The notes under the pieces were generated by a model, which had not been told where the DNA came from, did no database searches, and worked only from the letters and a program-made list of their open reading frames with translations. Below are positions 1 to 10,199 of a stretch of 64,000 bases of DNA, piece after piece (position 1 is the stretch's first letter; each line of letters begins with the position of its first letter). This DNA is from Asterias rubens (lineage: Eukaryota; Echinodermata; Asteroidea; Forcipulatida; Asteriidae): NCBI RefSeq assembly GCF_902459465.1, contig NC_047081.1, positions 9,453,883-9,517,882 on the forward strand. The letters run 5' to 3'. The position numbers and the translations under genes are program-made.

Positions 1-913
1 GTAGCTGGGAGAGATATTTAATTCTTTTATATGAAACAATTGACCAAGTAAACTCTGTTTACAATCAGTGTGACCTTGTACATTCTTTGAGTATTCTGGC
101 AGGCAAGATACTACACTGGTCCTATGGGAATGTTTACATTTTGTGTCATAATTTTCGCATCAATCACAGAGTTATGAAAGTAAAAGCTGGACAAGTTTTG
201 AGATGTGCTCCCTTTGATCATAGCAAAAGTTGATAGGAATTAGACAGTGCAATCTCCTTAAAATATAAGATTTTATGTTTTCTTCCATTTGGCTGTGTAC
301 AAATCGTGCCTGCAGGAAGTCCAGGCTCTGTGGCTCTTTGGTAAACATGTGATGTCACAGGTCACATCGTCTATACTAAATGAAATGAGTGTATGGCAAA
401 ACAATACCGCGTGACTTGTGTGGCCAGCAACATTCAGCATCTATTCCTATTTTCACGCCTTAAGCACTATTTTTTAAATCTAAAATGAGTCCCTTGATAT
501 AATTTCGCCATACACAAGTAAAAAATAGACACATGTCCATCAAATAGTATAAAAATTGATGCCTACGAAATAATTTAATCTGCATTCTCCAACATTTTTA
601 TCGGATTTGCGACAAGTCTTGGAACACTGCCATAGACCGCTGACACAGGCTGCCATTGCTGAGGTAAAATAATGATAATATGCATGCAAGTACGAGCTGC
701 GCACATCGCACAGCCAATGAAAGGCCATTATTGACCCTCAGTGAGGCCGCTGTTAGGGTCCTGAAACATCATAAAGCAAAGGGTTCCAGATCTCATGGAC
801 GTAATCAATAAAATTCATTCGAAAATCAGAAGTATGCATGCTGTTAGAATTTTGATGGATTCAGTATTAAGGTTTTAAGGAAAATTATCACTAACAACAA
901 AACAAGAGACATC
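1..913. other. Flank downstream of the transporter gene, no gene seen
   Basis: AT-rich sequence that includes the transporter's 3' flank. The stretch near 310-360, a motif about a product-like 'aggaagtccaggctctgtgg' block, recurs near 62405-62460 and so is a dispersed repeat fragment. No open frame here has splice or homology support. Confidence 0.4.
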
Positions 914-914
914 T

Positions 915-3588
915 CATGCCTCCAGTCTTGTACTATTACTTTGTTTTTCTGTCGGTGAAGGTGAGAACGTTACGTTCAGAAATGAAGCTGCGCCCACAAG
1001 TAGGACTAACACTGCTATAACAATGCTGGAGTACTTTTGAGCGGGGAATAACATCGAGCAGCCGACGGCAGAAGAGAGAAACGTGGCCGGTGGAATCCAT
1101 GCAGTGGTGATAGAGTGACCTTCTGTACAGCCCGAGAGTCTCATCACCATGATGGCTGTCGACGATAAGCCGCCTAGAGTGCCGATGGCTATGGTCAATG
1201 CACACAGGTAGAAATCGAGCGGAAAAAACACCTTTGGATCAAAAGAAACGGTTGAAGGAGTATGTAAATAGACATAGTAAAATCAGGGAATGATTTCATC
1301 CAGCATTTTTGCAAAGAAAAATGTTGTGACTGAAACAAATTTGTGCACACTGAATAGTAACATTGAGTAACAAAAGCAACCGACACATTTTGCATAGCAT
1401 TTTGGCCTGCTATACAAGGGAATACAATTATTCATGGCGAATTTGTGACGTCAAAATTTGTAATGCAATCGCAATCGCAGGAAGTATGAACCGGACTTTA
1501 GGCTTTGCTTGCTTCGTGGCACAAATACCAAGACTGGGACTCAAACCCACATTATGCTATTCAAAAGCACCAGAGCTAGAGTCTGGTGCTCTTAAAGCCA
1601 TTGGACACTTTCGGTAAAAAATATTGTCCAAGGCTCACACTTCGTGTACCACAACTTATATATAAAATAACAAACCTGTGAGAATTTAGGCTCAATCGAT
1701 CATCGGAGTCGGGAGAAAATAACGAGAAAACCCACCCTTGTTTCCCCACGTTTCGCTGTGTCATGACATGTGTTTAAAATAAATCCGTAATTCTTGCTAT
1801 CGAGAATTGATATTGTTTTAATGTATTCTCAAAAAGTAAAGCATTTCAATGAATAATATTTCAAGATAAGTCTTTTCACTATTACCTTCTGTAAACCCTG
1901 TAAATTATTTGTAAATCTGTGAACTTTTTTTTTTTCTGTACCGAAAGTGAATAATGGCTTTAACCATTCGGCCACAACACATCTTAGCATTTTCAGAAGA
2001 AAGACAAGCAGGCATGAAGGGATAGAACAATTACCTTGACGTTGATATCAACCAGGTTGCCGCCGGTAACCAGAGTGGCCCACACGATGCCGATAACCAA
2101 GCCGAAGAAATGAAGCTGTGTGTGCTTCTCCGTTATAGGACGAGAATCCTCTCTGCTGATGTACTGAAAGAAAAAGGCATCTTTAGTTCATAACTTCATT
2201 ATGACAAAGAGAAGGGGTGAGAGTCATTAATAATGAAATAGTCTGAAACTAGATCCAAATCTTAGAAGGTATAAATAAAATGGCACTATATAAAAGCCCA
2301 TTGTATAGTATTGTTATTGTATTGTGTTGATGGCACTTCCATCTTTTGGTAATCCCTTATCTCAAGTCAACTTGTCCTAACTTAGGTCTAGCCTTAAGTT
2401 TTTTCAATAACTCCCAAAGAGTCCTCTAGGACTAGTCCTAAAGTTAAGCCTATCTTTGTGCAATCGACCCCTGGAGTTATAGATTCGAATTAGCTTTTGA
2501 GTGCTAGAGAAATAGATCAAAGATCATGACTTATTTTTTTTTTATTTGAAGAAAAACATTATTCGATAACCAGGCAGATTTTAAAAAAGGCCGACTTTAG
2601 ATGAAAATCGGAAATTTCTCATCCATGAAAGAGATGTACTTATCCAAGGGAGGAGAGGGACTCCAATAGGGTAGGGAGCAGTAGGAAGTAATGGGGTTTC
2701 CAGGAACTTCATGTCCAGAAATCAACTCTCTTCATTGTGAAAAATGTTTCAGAGTGACAAAGGAAACTTGATTGCCTAAAGCCTGGTTCATACTTCCTGC
2801 GAATGCAAATTTGACGTGAACTTGTCGTCACAATGTTTTCGCTGTGATATCCGCATGAGAGTTGAGCAAACTTCAACCTCTGTAAACTATTCGTTGCGAA
2901 TTTGCAACATCAACATTCGAATCGCTTTTGCATTCGCAGGAAGTATGAACCGGGCTTAAGGATTAATAATAGTTCACACTACCTCTGAGCTACTCATTGC
3001 AATGGCTGAACATACTGCCCCACATATTGATGCGGCCGTCCACCACACAATGCTGTCTCGTTGTTTGATGCTATTGTTCTGTATATCAACAGCTGCATCT
3101 ACCTCTGGGCAGAACCATCCTGCTAACAAAATGGCAAAGAGTAGTGAACCCACAGCAAGCCACTGCCGTCTCTCAATTGGTCGACCATAAATGACATAAC
3201 CGCCGAACATCATGAAGATGACACGTGATTGGAGGATAATGTTCCAGGTAGGCGGAGTTACAAAGTTCAGACAGTAGAAGAACAGATTGCCGGTCGCCAC
3301 AAAGAAAAAAGCAGGAGCAAAGAAGAGTGGCGACGGCACGAATCGTACCCGACGCTGATGTCCACAGAAGGCCAAGAAGCATATGATAAACTTGGCAAAT
3401 TCGATCGCAGCAATCATTGTTGCTGAAGAAATTGGGAATTTCTTTTCTGAGTTGAAATATATAAACGAATACGGGACAATCTGTGTCATGACTTCAGTCA
3501 GGATGAAGACGATGCTGTAACACAGCGTGGCGACGGGACCGGTCCGTTTGGCGGAATTAACGGCCAGTATCTCCGTCTCGTTAATCAT
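915..3588 (-). CDS. SLC35A-type nucleotide-sugar transporter (3 coding exons)
   Basis: Multi-pass Golgi/ER membrane carrier that would exchange a nucleotide sugar for a nucleoside monophosphate. Coding exons on the minus strand are 3588-2983 (202 codons), 2163-2035 (43 codons) and 1231-914 (105 codons plus stop), joined at phase 0 by GT-AG introns, giving 350 aa against about 320-350 for the family. Exon 1 starts with an ATG and carries several hydrophobic segments. Its block around residues 112-160 (PPTWNIILQSRVIF, then RRQWLAVGSLLFAILLAGW) matches the family pattern of 'alternate transmembrane helix, then QW, then helix'. Exon 2 ends GGNLVDINVK, and exon 3 contains LGGLSSTAIMVM, the position of the conserved Gly-rich helix. 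The C-terminal ~20 residues are polar. The family is clear; the substrate and the exact SLC35A member (an A4-like type is possible) are not. A 5' UTR splice acceptor is visible just upstream at 3630-3631. Confidence 0.82.
1592..1963. mobile_element. T3 MITE, intact copy, in transporter intron 2
   Basis: About 370 bp bounded by TTAA, with inverted ends AAAGCCATTGGACACTTTCG on the left and a diverged match at the right. It has no coding capacity. The related copy at 33054-33422 shares the interior over most of its length. It lies between transporter exons 2 and 3. Confidence 0.75.
2366..2470. mobile_element. F2 foldback repeat fragment
   Basis: Motifs such as TTGTCCTAACTTAGG and CTAGTCCTAAAGTTA lead to an end resembling TTTGTGCAATCGACCCC. 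They belong to the family also present at 34850-34992, 41072-41237, 46272-46443, 52708-52818 and 58434-58505. It lies in transporter intron 1. Confidence 0.6.
2776..2959. mobile_element. Foldback MITE with ends GCCTGGTTCATACTTCCTGC
   Basis: The left end GCCTGGTTCATACTTCCTGC is matched inverted by GCAGGAAGTATGAACCGGGC at the right. The right-hand half also occurs alone at about 1425-1505. It lies in transporter intron 1, about 25 bp from the donor of exon 1. Confidence 0.7.
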
Positions 3589-3629
3589 CGTTTGAGATCA
3601 GAATGTGAAGTTTGTCGTCGCACAAATGA
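3589..3629 (-). other. Probable 5' UTR part of transporter exon 1
   Basis: Upstream of the ATG at 3588 the minus strand shows a pyrimidine-rich tract ending in a CAG acceptor (AG at 3631-3630). The first coding exon therefore probably begins with about 41 nt of untranslated sequence, and a non-coding first exon lies further upstream, not located here. Confidence 0.45.
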
Positions 3630-3890
3630 CTGTAAAAACAAAGAAAAAATTGTTACTTTTCAAGCAGAATATGTTTGGCAAAAAAGGAAACATTAGGTCT
3701 GAAAAAATAGATGTTGATTGAACATGGAGGAAGAAATCCAACTCACTGCATGCATGCATGCTCACCGCAACCGCCCCTTTTCTTCATTCAATCTTTCAAT
3801 AATATCATCATTATTAATTTAATATCAAGCGTTCCTTCTTTTTCGTATAACAAAGATCGAAAACAGTGGGAAATAAATAAATATAGGGAT

Positions 3891-4028
3891 AACTTTCCGT
3901 ATGGCGCCACCACTTTTTCACTCATTCTACAAAGAAAAAGGGATATATCAATCAGGTAAATTACTTAATTAGATACTATATTATTTTATTTCGAATGAAA
4001 AAGTGGTGGCGCCATACGGAAACTTTTC
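3891..4028. mobile_element. Foldback MITE, arms about 38 bp
   Basis: The left arm TTTCCGTATGGCGCCACCAC is repeated inverted at the right as GTGGTGGCGCCATACGGAAA, with the match continuing through AAAAAGTG. The spacer between the arms is about 60 bp. Non-coding. Confidence 0.75.
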
Positions 4029-4714
4029 CAATATTGACCATGTCTTTCTACCCCCCCCCCCCCCCCCCCCCCACACACACACTGTCATTTCCTTGATCAT
4101 TGCACGATTATCATGCATGGCTAGGGTCGAATTTTTAACGTGCTGAGCCGAGTGAAGAAAATACTCACGACTTTTACGTGCTTTTCAAGCATGCACCCCA
4201 GCCGAGAATTTGTGTCTTGAAACGGCATTGTAATAAAAACAGAGAAGTTGTGCACTATTTTGGTGATGCATTGGGATCACACACTAATCAAATAGCAATG
4301 TTTTAAGCGATTCTCAATTGAAGAGATGTGCAACTCTGTAGTTGCACTGGACGCCATGTTGTTTTAGTCTGCAGTATTTACTAGTTCGTTATTCAGATAG
4401 TAAAACATGTAGTTTGTTGTCGTCTGATGTCTAGACTTGGTTCCAAGTCTGTGACTGTGGTTTTTAGTATTGCCTAAAAATAGCGCCCTCTTGTGGATAA
4501 ACCTCCGTCAGATTGCGTGAGGGGTGTCGAGGCTAGGAATTCCCGATGGTTGTCCCGAGGAGGGTTTTTGAGTCCTTCCACGTAGTATTTTCTAAAACAC
4601 ATTCCCTTCCCTTCCCAATGGAAAATTACCATGGGCCGGAGGAGGAGGATTCTAAAGAGGGCATTTCCAGAAGAAGTTTGTACCTCCCCTTTTGTACACA
4701 GTTTGCCATTAAAT

Positions 4715-4860
4715 GGGGGGGGGGGGGGGGGTGGGGGGGTGGGGGGGGGGACGCTTGTCTCCGGCGGGGAACAGAATCTCCAGCCATACCAATTTTGGGT
4801 CATGTGCTTTGACCAATCTTTTAGTAGGCATATTTCATTTCATTTCATTTCATTTATTAA
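4715..4860. repeat. Poly-G tracts and ATTTC microsatellite
   Basis: Near-continuous G runs at 4715-4750 are followed by four or five ATTTC units at 4831-4857. The adjoining A-rich segment looks like a retroposon 3' tail. Reading frames across it give poly-Gly or poly-Pro and are not genes. Confidence 0.8.
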
Positions 4861-5170
4861 TTTCACAGGCAAAAATTCAAGCACAGACAATAAGAACAGT
4901 AAGAAAACAAAAACATTAACAAACAATAAAATTACAAAAAAAAAGCAGCACCCCTGTAGGATTTAAAAAAAGTAAACTAAATTACTATCGAGTTAATCTC
5001 CTGATGCCACAATTTAAGAAGAGACAAAAAGGGACATTACAGATGGACATTATTAAAACATGGCATACAGCATAAATAGAACGATACAAGCATTATCTAC
5101 CCGGTGTCCAGGGAAATCTGTCCACCGGAGATAGATCTATCTGTCACCCGTACTGGGAATTAACATGGGC

Positions 5171-5542
5171 TTAAAGGCACAGGCCTGATAACTATTACCA
5201 TAATTTAAAAACAAATTACTTAGTTAACAAGCAGAGAGCTGTGATAAAACATTGTGAGGAACAGCTCCCTCTGAAGTAACTTCGTAGTTTTCTAAAAAGA
5301 AGTAATTTTCCACGAATTTTGATTTCGAGACCTCAGAATTAGATTTTGAGGTCTCGAAATCAAGCATCTGAAAGCACACTTTCGTGTGACAAGTGCGTTC
5401 TTTCTTTATTTATCATCTCGCAACTTCGACGACCAATTGAGCTCAAATTTTCACAGGTTCGTTATTTTATGCATGTTGAGACAGGCCTACACCAAGTGAG
5501 AACTGGTCTTTGACAATTACCAATAGTGTCCAGTGTATTTAA
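5171..5542. mobile_element. T1 MITE, complete but diverged
   Basis: Bounded by TTAA. The right end carries the T1 terminal sequence (AATTACCAATAGTGTCCAGTG) in slightly altered form. The internal palindrome GATTTCGAGACCTC / GAGGTCTCGAAATC lies near 5320-5365. The left end is diverged. Confidence 0.75.
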
Positions 5543-6865
5543 GGATGATTCAAATAAAAGGGCACTATCAGAAGAAGTTTGAACACAGTCTAGTCTTGCC
5601 ATATTAATGGGGGACCAAATATCCGGGAGAAAAGCCTATCCCGCCGCCCGCCACACCGGAATCGTTGTAAAAAGTAATTACTAAGAAGTTGATGAAGCTG
5701 ACGCAGAGACTCGGAAATAAAATAAAATATTTCAAAAAAATTCACTGGGTCGCAATTTTGTTCTTCTGTATTAATGAATTGCCATTCTCAAAAAATTGTC
5801 CTGATTAGTTTTTAAGGCGGGGATACCCTTTTTTAATCGATTTAGAGTAACCCAAATTACCCTTCTGGCCAGTGGAAAGCACTACGATAGTGGCAATTTT
5901 GAAACGTTTTTTTTTTGCCTCAAAACCATTCCTGATTAATTTTAAGGGTTCCCTGTTTTGAATCGACTTAAAAGAACCAAAATTTTGACCCGGAGTTGTC
6001 AAAGTGTCGAAAGATATAACTGATTACAGTAGGCCTACTGGTAACCTTATTATTGTATACCTTGATGTTAAAATCGGTTAAACTATTTTCGTCACCACGG
6101 TGGCCCGGGATCTCGAACACAAAATATTGAAGTCACTTTTAAATATCATTACCAATTAAGACCTGTGCCCGTGTGGCAGGGGATTCTTGCCCCCCCCCCC
6201 CCCCCAGAGATTCGGTGCCCCCCCCCATTTGGCGGACTGTGCAAAATAATATTCAATATTTATTATTTAAAACTTGCGACACAAGAACAGCAAAATAACT
6301 ATTAAATTGCCATTGGCGGCAATATTTATGTTCGATGTCTCTTGGAGTGCCACAAGTCCTTGCCCTTGCATGACATACGCTTCGAAGGGGGTGGGGTGGG
6401 GTGGGTACGGTGTTGATGCATCAATCAAAAAGCAGAAAGAACATTGACGCACGTCGAAGTGGGGTTTTACATCCTATTCAAGAAGTCCTTTGTCGTGGTT
6501 TACGTTCAAGGAGAAAGCAACACTCCCTTGTATGGAAGGTTTCTATTCATTATTGTGCTTTGTGTTTCATCCCCTAGACTAGTGACGATCGTGGTTTATG
6601 TTTATTAGCGACAATTTTGTATAACTTCTCCTGTTTATTAGCAACCATCTGTAGTTTGTGTAACCTATCAGCATTTGACATCGATAGATAAAGGGAAGGG
6701 GAATAACCCCGTTTCCCAAACCACAAAGTCTTTGTACAACATCCTAGATACTATTACTCAATGCTGTTCAACAGCGTTCAAAGCTGCTCTTCTCAATTTA
6801 ATTCAAATTCACATGTTTTATTTCCATCCATGAAAAAATATATAAAACTACAGGTACTCAAACGG

Positions 6866-7107
6866 ACCCTTGTCACACAAAGTTGTGTGCGTTTAGATTG
6901 TTGATTTCGAGACCTCAAGTTCTAAACTTGAGCTCTCGAAATCAAATTCGTGGAAAATTACTTCTTTCTCGAAAACTATGTCACTTCAGAGGGAGCCGTT
7001 TCTCACAATGTTTTATACCATCAACCTCTCCCCGTTACCCGTCACCAAGTAAGGTTTTATGCTAATAATTATTTTGAGTAATTACCAATAGTGTCCACTG
7101 CCTTTAA
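6866..7107. mobile_element. T1 MITE, left-truncated
   Basis: Starts inside the element at the segment CCCTTGTCACACAAAG and runs through the central palindrome to the intact right terminus and TTAA. Confidence 0.75.
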
Positions 7108-7313
7108 AGTATATTCTTCCTTAGTCCACCCTTCAGTCAAAACTCTTTCATAAAGTATTTTGGAGGAAAAACTACCGCGCGCCAAGAATAAGGGGCGTTG
7201 TATCGGCTCGAAACGCCTGTTCTTGGAACAAGCCGACGCAAGTGCGATAGTCTACTGACGTAGTGATCACGTCTCATTGAAGTCATTTAAAGAGACTGAA
7301 TAACATTTTGTTC

Positions 7314-7567
7314 AAGGTAGTGGACACTATTGGTAATTGTCAAAATAATTATTAGCATAAAACCTTACTTGGAAGCGAGTAATGGGGAGAGGTTGATGGT
7401 ATAAAACATTGTGAGAAACGGCTCCATCTGAAGTGCCATAGTTTTCGAGGTCTCGAAATCAAATTTGTGGAAAATTACTTCTTTCTTCTCACAATGTTTT
7501 ATACTATCAAGCACTCCCCATTAATTATTTTTTGAGTAGTTACCAATAGTGTCCACTGCCTTTAAAG
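7314..7567. mobile_element. T1 MITE, internally deleted near-palindrome
   Basis: Both halves derive from the same arm: it starts GTAGTGGACACTATTGGTAA and ends with its inverse, so the ~250-bp copy is nearly one long hairpin. It abuts the next T1 copy, sharing the TTAA-like junction near 7565. Confidence 0.78.
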
Positions 7568-7895
7568 ACACTGGACACTATTGGTAATTACTCAAAACAA
7601 CTAATAGCATAACAACTCATTGTTAAAGATCAATGGAGAGCTGTTGAAAGTATAAAACATTGTGAGAAAAGGCTCCCTCTGAAGTAACGTAGTTTTTGTG
7701 GGGGAATTTTTTTTCTTTCGAAATCAAGCATCTGAAAGCACACAACTTTGTGTGACAAGGGCGTTTTTCATCACGTAACTTTGACGACGAATTGAGCTCA
7801 AATTTTCACAGGTTTGTTATTTTATGCATATGTTGAGATACACCAAGTGAGAAGACTGGTCTTTGACAATTACTAATAGTGTCCGGGGTCTTCAA
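7564..7895. mobile_element. T1 MITE, second of three adjacent copies
   Basis: Begins AAAGACACTGGACACTATTG right after the preceding copy and ends in a decayed right terminus (AGTGTCCGGGGTC). The central palindrome is partly deleted. Confidence 0.75.
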
Positions 7896-8170
7896 AGGCA
7901 CTGGACACCCCAAAGACCAGTATTCTCACTTGGTGAATCCCAACATAATGCATCAAATAATGAATGTTTAAAAATTTGGACTCTATTGCTCCTCAAAGTA
8001 GCAAAAGCATAATGACAGAAAAAACACCCTTGCTGCACAAATTGGTTTGCTTTCAGGTGTCTAAAAAGGCTACAGGCCTGAAGTGAATGTATGCCCACAA
8101 CTTAGGGAATACGGCTTTTTATATTTCCACCAATAAATATCAAGATATAAACCACAAGATATTGACAAAA
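7890..8170. mobile_element. T1b MITE (variant subfamily)
   Basis: Begins AAAGGCACTGGACACCCCAA and then diverges from T1. The interior (AAAAAGGCTACAGGCCTGAA, then CAATAAATATCAAGATATAA) matches the second T1b copy at 36667-36975 closely. The right boundary is uncertain. Confidence 0.65.
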
Positions 8171-8359
8171 AATGCGCAGGGTTTCGAGGAGTAAAATTTA
8201 TTTAAATGTTGCTGCTCAGTCACATGCACTTACATTACATCCCGATACGTGGAGATTGTGCAGTAATTCACTGACAAGCAGGACAGGGAAAACGTTGGTC
8301 TTAAAGTTGACGCCTTGTGTTGTCATAATTATTACTAGATACCGAGAGAGAAAACAAAT

Positions 8360-8745
8360 TTAAACGCAGTGGGCACTATTGGTAATTGTCAAAGACTAGC
8401 CTTCACAGTTGGTGTATCTCAATATATGCATAAAATAACAAACCTTTGGAAATTTGAGCTCATTCGGTCGTCGATTTTGCGAGATAATAATGAAAGAAAA
8501 AAACACCCTTGTCATACGAAGTAGTGTGCTTTCTGATGCTTGGTTTCGATACCTCAAATTCTAAATTGAGGTCTCGAAATCAAATTCGTTGAAAATTACT
8601 TCTTTCTCGAAAACTATGGCACTTCAGAGGGAGCCGTTTCTCACAATGTTTTATACCATCAACCTCTCCCCATTACTCTTCACCAATAATAGTTTTATGC
8701 CAATAACTGTTTTGAGTAATTACCAATAGTGTCCACCGCCTTTAA
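8360..8745. mobile_element. T1 MITE, full length
   Basis: Left TTAA followed by ACGCAGTGGGCACTATTGG; right end GTGTCCACCGCCTTTAA. About 385 bp, in the orientation opposite to the reference used here. The central palindrome is present. Confidence 0.85.
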
Positions 8746-8774
8746 ATCAAATGGTGGTAAAATAACACCATTGA

Positions 8775-8804
8775 TTATTTGATTGACTGATTGATTGATT
8801 GATT
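8775..8804 (+). repeat. GATT microsatellite
   Basis: Short run of GATT/GACT units in an AT-rich gap between two T1 copies. Confidence 0.8.
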
Positions 8805-9054
8805 GAAAAGAGAGGATCTGAAAAAATATCCTTACGGTCTCTCCTTATCATCCATTTTTTTGACACATTTTTGTCAACCGGTTTTCGTCAACTACCCCCG
8901 TCGACCTGACAAAACTACTAACAATACCCAGACGTAGACCGACCCATAAAACTTGTGAACATTAATTTACAGTTTTGTGTAAATCTCAGGCCAACAGTGT
9001 TGGAGTGTCACTGAATGGGACAGCGCCATCATTTTTTCCAATCAAATTTATACC

Positions 9055-9442
9055 ATAAAGGAAGTGGACACTGTTGGTAATTGTCAAAGACATGTGTTCA
9101 CAGTTGGTGTATCTCAACGTATGCATAAAATAACCAACCTGTGAAAATTTGAGCTCAAACGGTCATCTAAGTTGCGAGATAATAATTGAAAGAAAAAATA
9201 CCTTGTCACACAAAGTAGTAGTGTGCTTTCAGATGCTTGATTTCGAGACCTCAAATTCTAAATCTGAGGTCTCGAAATCAAATTCGTGGAAAATTACTTC
9301 TTTCTCGAAAACTATGGCACTTCATAGGGAGTCGTTTCTCACAATGTTTGATACTACTAACCTCTCACATTAATCGTTACCAAGTAAGGTTTTATGTTAA
9401 TAGTTATTTTGAGTAATTACCAATAGTGTCCAGTGCCTTTAA
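9055..9442. mobile_element. T1 MITE, full length
   Basis: Starts AAAGGAAGTGGACACTGTTG and ends AGTGTCCAGTGCCTTTAA, about 388 bp, with an intact central palindrome of two 14-bp arms. Confidence 0.85.
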
Positions 9443-10066
9443 TATGTTTCTTTGAATTTAAACTCAAGTTCCTTTCGGTTGGTAAGCAGTTTGCAACAGT
9501 TAATTCTATAATTATTTTCATAAGAGCTAATTCTATATTTTCACATAATAAATAAAAAAGGAGACTGGTAAATTCTAAGTCAACATTTTGTTTTTTACAT
9601 TTTTTTTATTTGCCTTAAGAGCAAATCTGGAGCTGACTCTCTGTTTCTGAAAGATGACATCATTTATTTTCGAAGAAATAGTTGACCATAATAAAATGAC
9701 GTCAACACAACCTTCTCTTGAATCAAGCCCTTGTGATTACATATTATCGGTGTAATTTCAGAGTAACAACGCTTACAACTTACAACGGAGCACACCCCGC
9801 CACAAGATTTACGTAAACTCCAGTAGTCACCATTGTGTGCACATGTATTGTGTTTACAATGACGTCAGGTCCCCCGTCACACGACAAAGGGGGATTCACC
9901 CGATCCCCAGTCCATAGAGAAACTCGCCACGCGTCATTATCGATCCTTCTTTCCATAAGAAAAGTCTTTCGCCACTGCACCAAATAAGGATGTTTACATG
10001 TTTGTATTGTTATTTATGAAAAGTTGCCAAGTAAACAAACAAGATAAACAAACACGCAGAGTTCGG

Positions 10067-10072
10067 TATAAG
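10067..10072 (+). promoter_or_regulatory. Candidate TATA box of MMP-A
   Basis: TATAAG lies 128 nt upstream of the MMP-A start codon, a distance similar to TATA-like motifs ahead of MMP-B (137 nt) and MMP-C (about 147 nt). No experimental start site is known. Confidence 0.35.
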
Positions 10073-10199
10073 TACTGACCATGCTGATGCCTTCCTCATT
10101 AGAACATAAAAATCCATCTAAGACACCCGGAGCTGTTTTCGACCAACAAATAAAACAAGTTTGCAAATTGAGTCTGCCGTTTTTCGCTAAACTTTCAAG

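Larger units (their letters stand above)
3630..10199. other. 6.5-kb repeat-rich intergenic region between transporter and MMP-A
   Basis: No protein-coding exon could be supported. The region holds a foldback at 3891-4028, homopolymers (C run 4051-4072; G runs 4715-4750; C runs near 6190-6226), an ATTTC microsatellite (4831-4860) that looks like a retroposon tail, and at least seven T1-family MITE copies between 5171 and 9442. The longest frames cross the G runs and are low-complexity artefacts. From 9443 to 10199 I see only unique-looking DNA and a candidate TATA box. Confidence 0.6.

Noticed and set aside
4474-4966. Overlapping frames of 88-111 codons on both strands
   Set aside because: They exist because poly-G/poly-C tracts are open in several frames; products are poly-Gly or poly-Pro with no domain.
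9149-9373. Recurring short protein-like frames with FETSNSKSEVSKSNSWKITS
   Set aside because: The same frame appears in several T1 copies (9149, 60280, 63432) because they share the central palindrome; not a conserved peptide gene.
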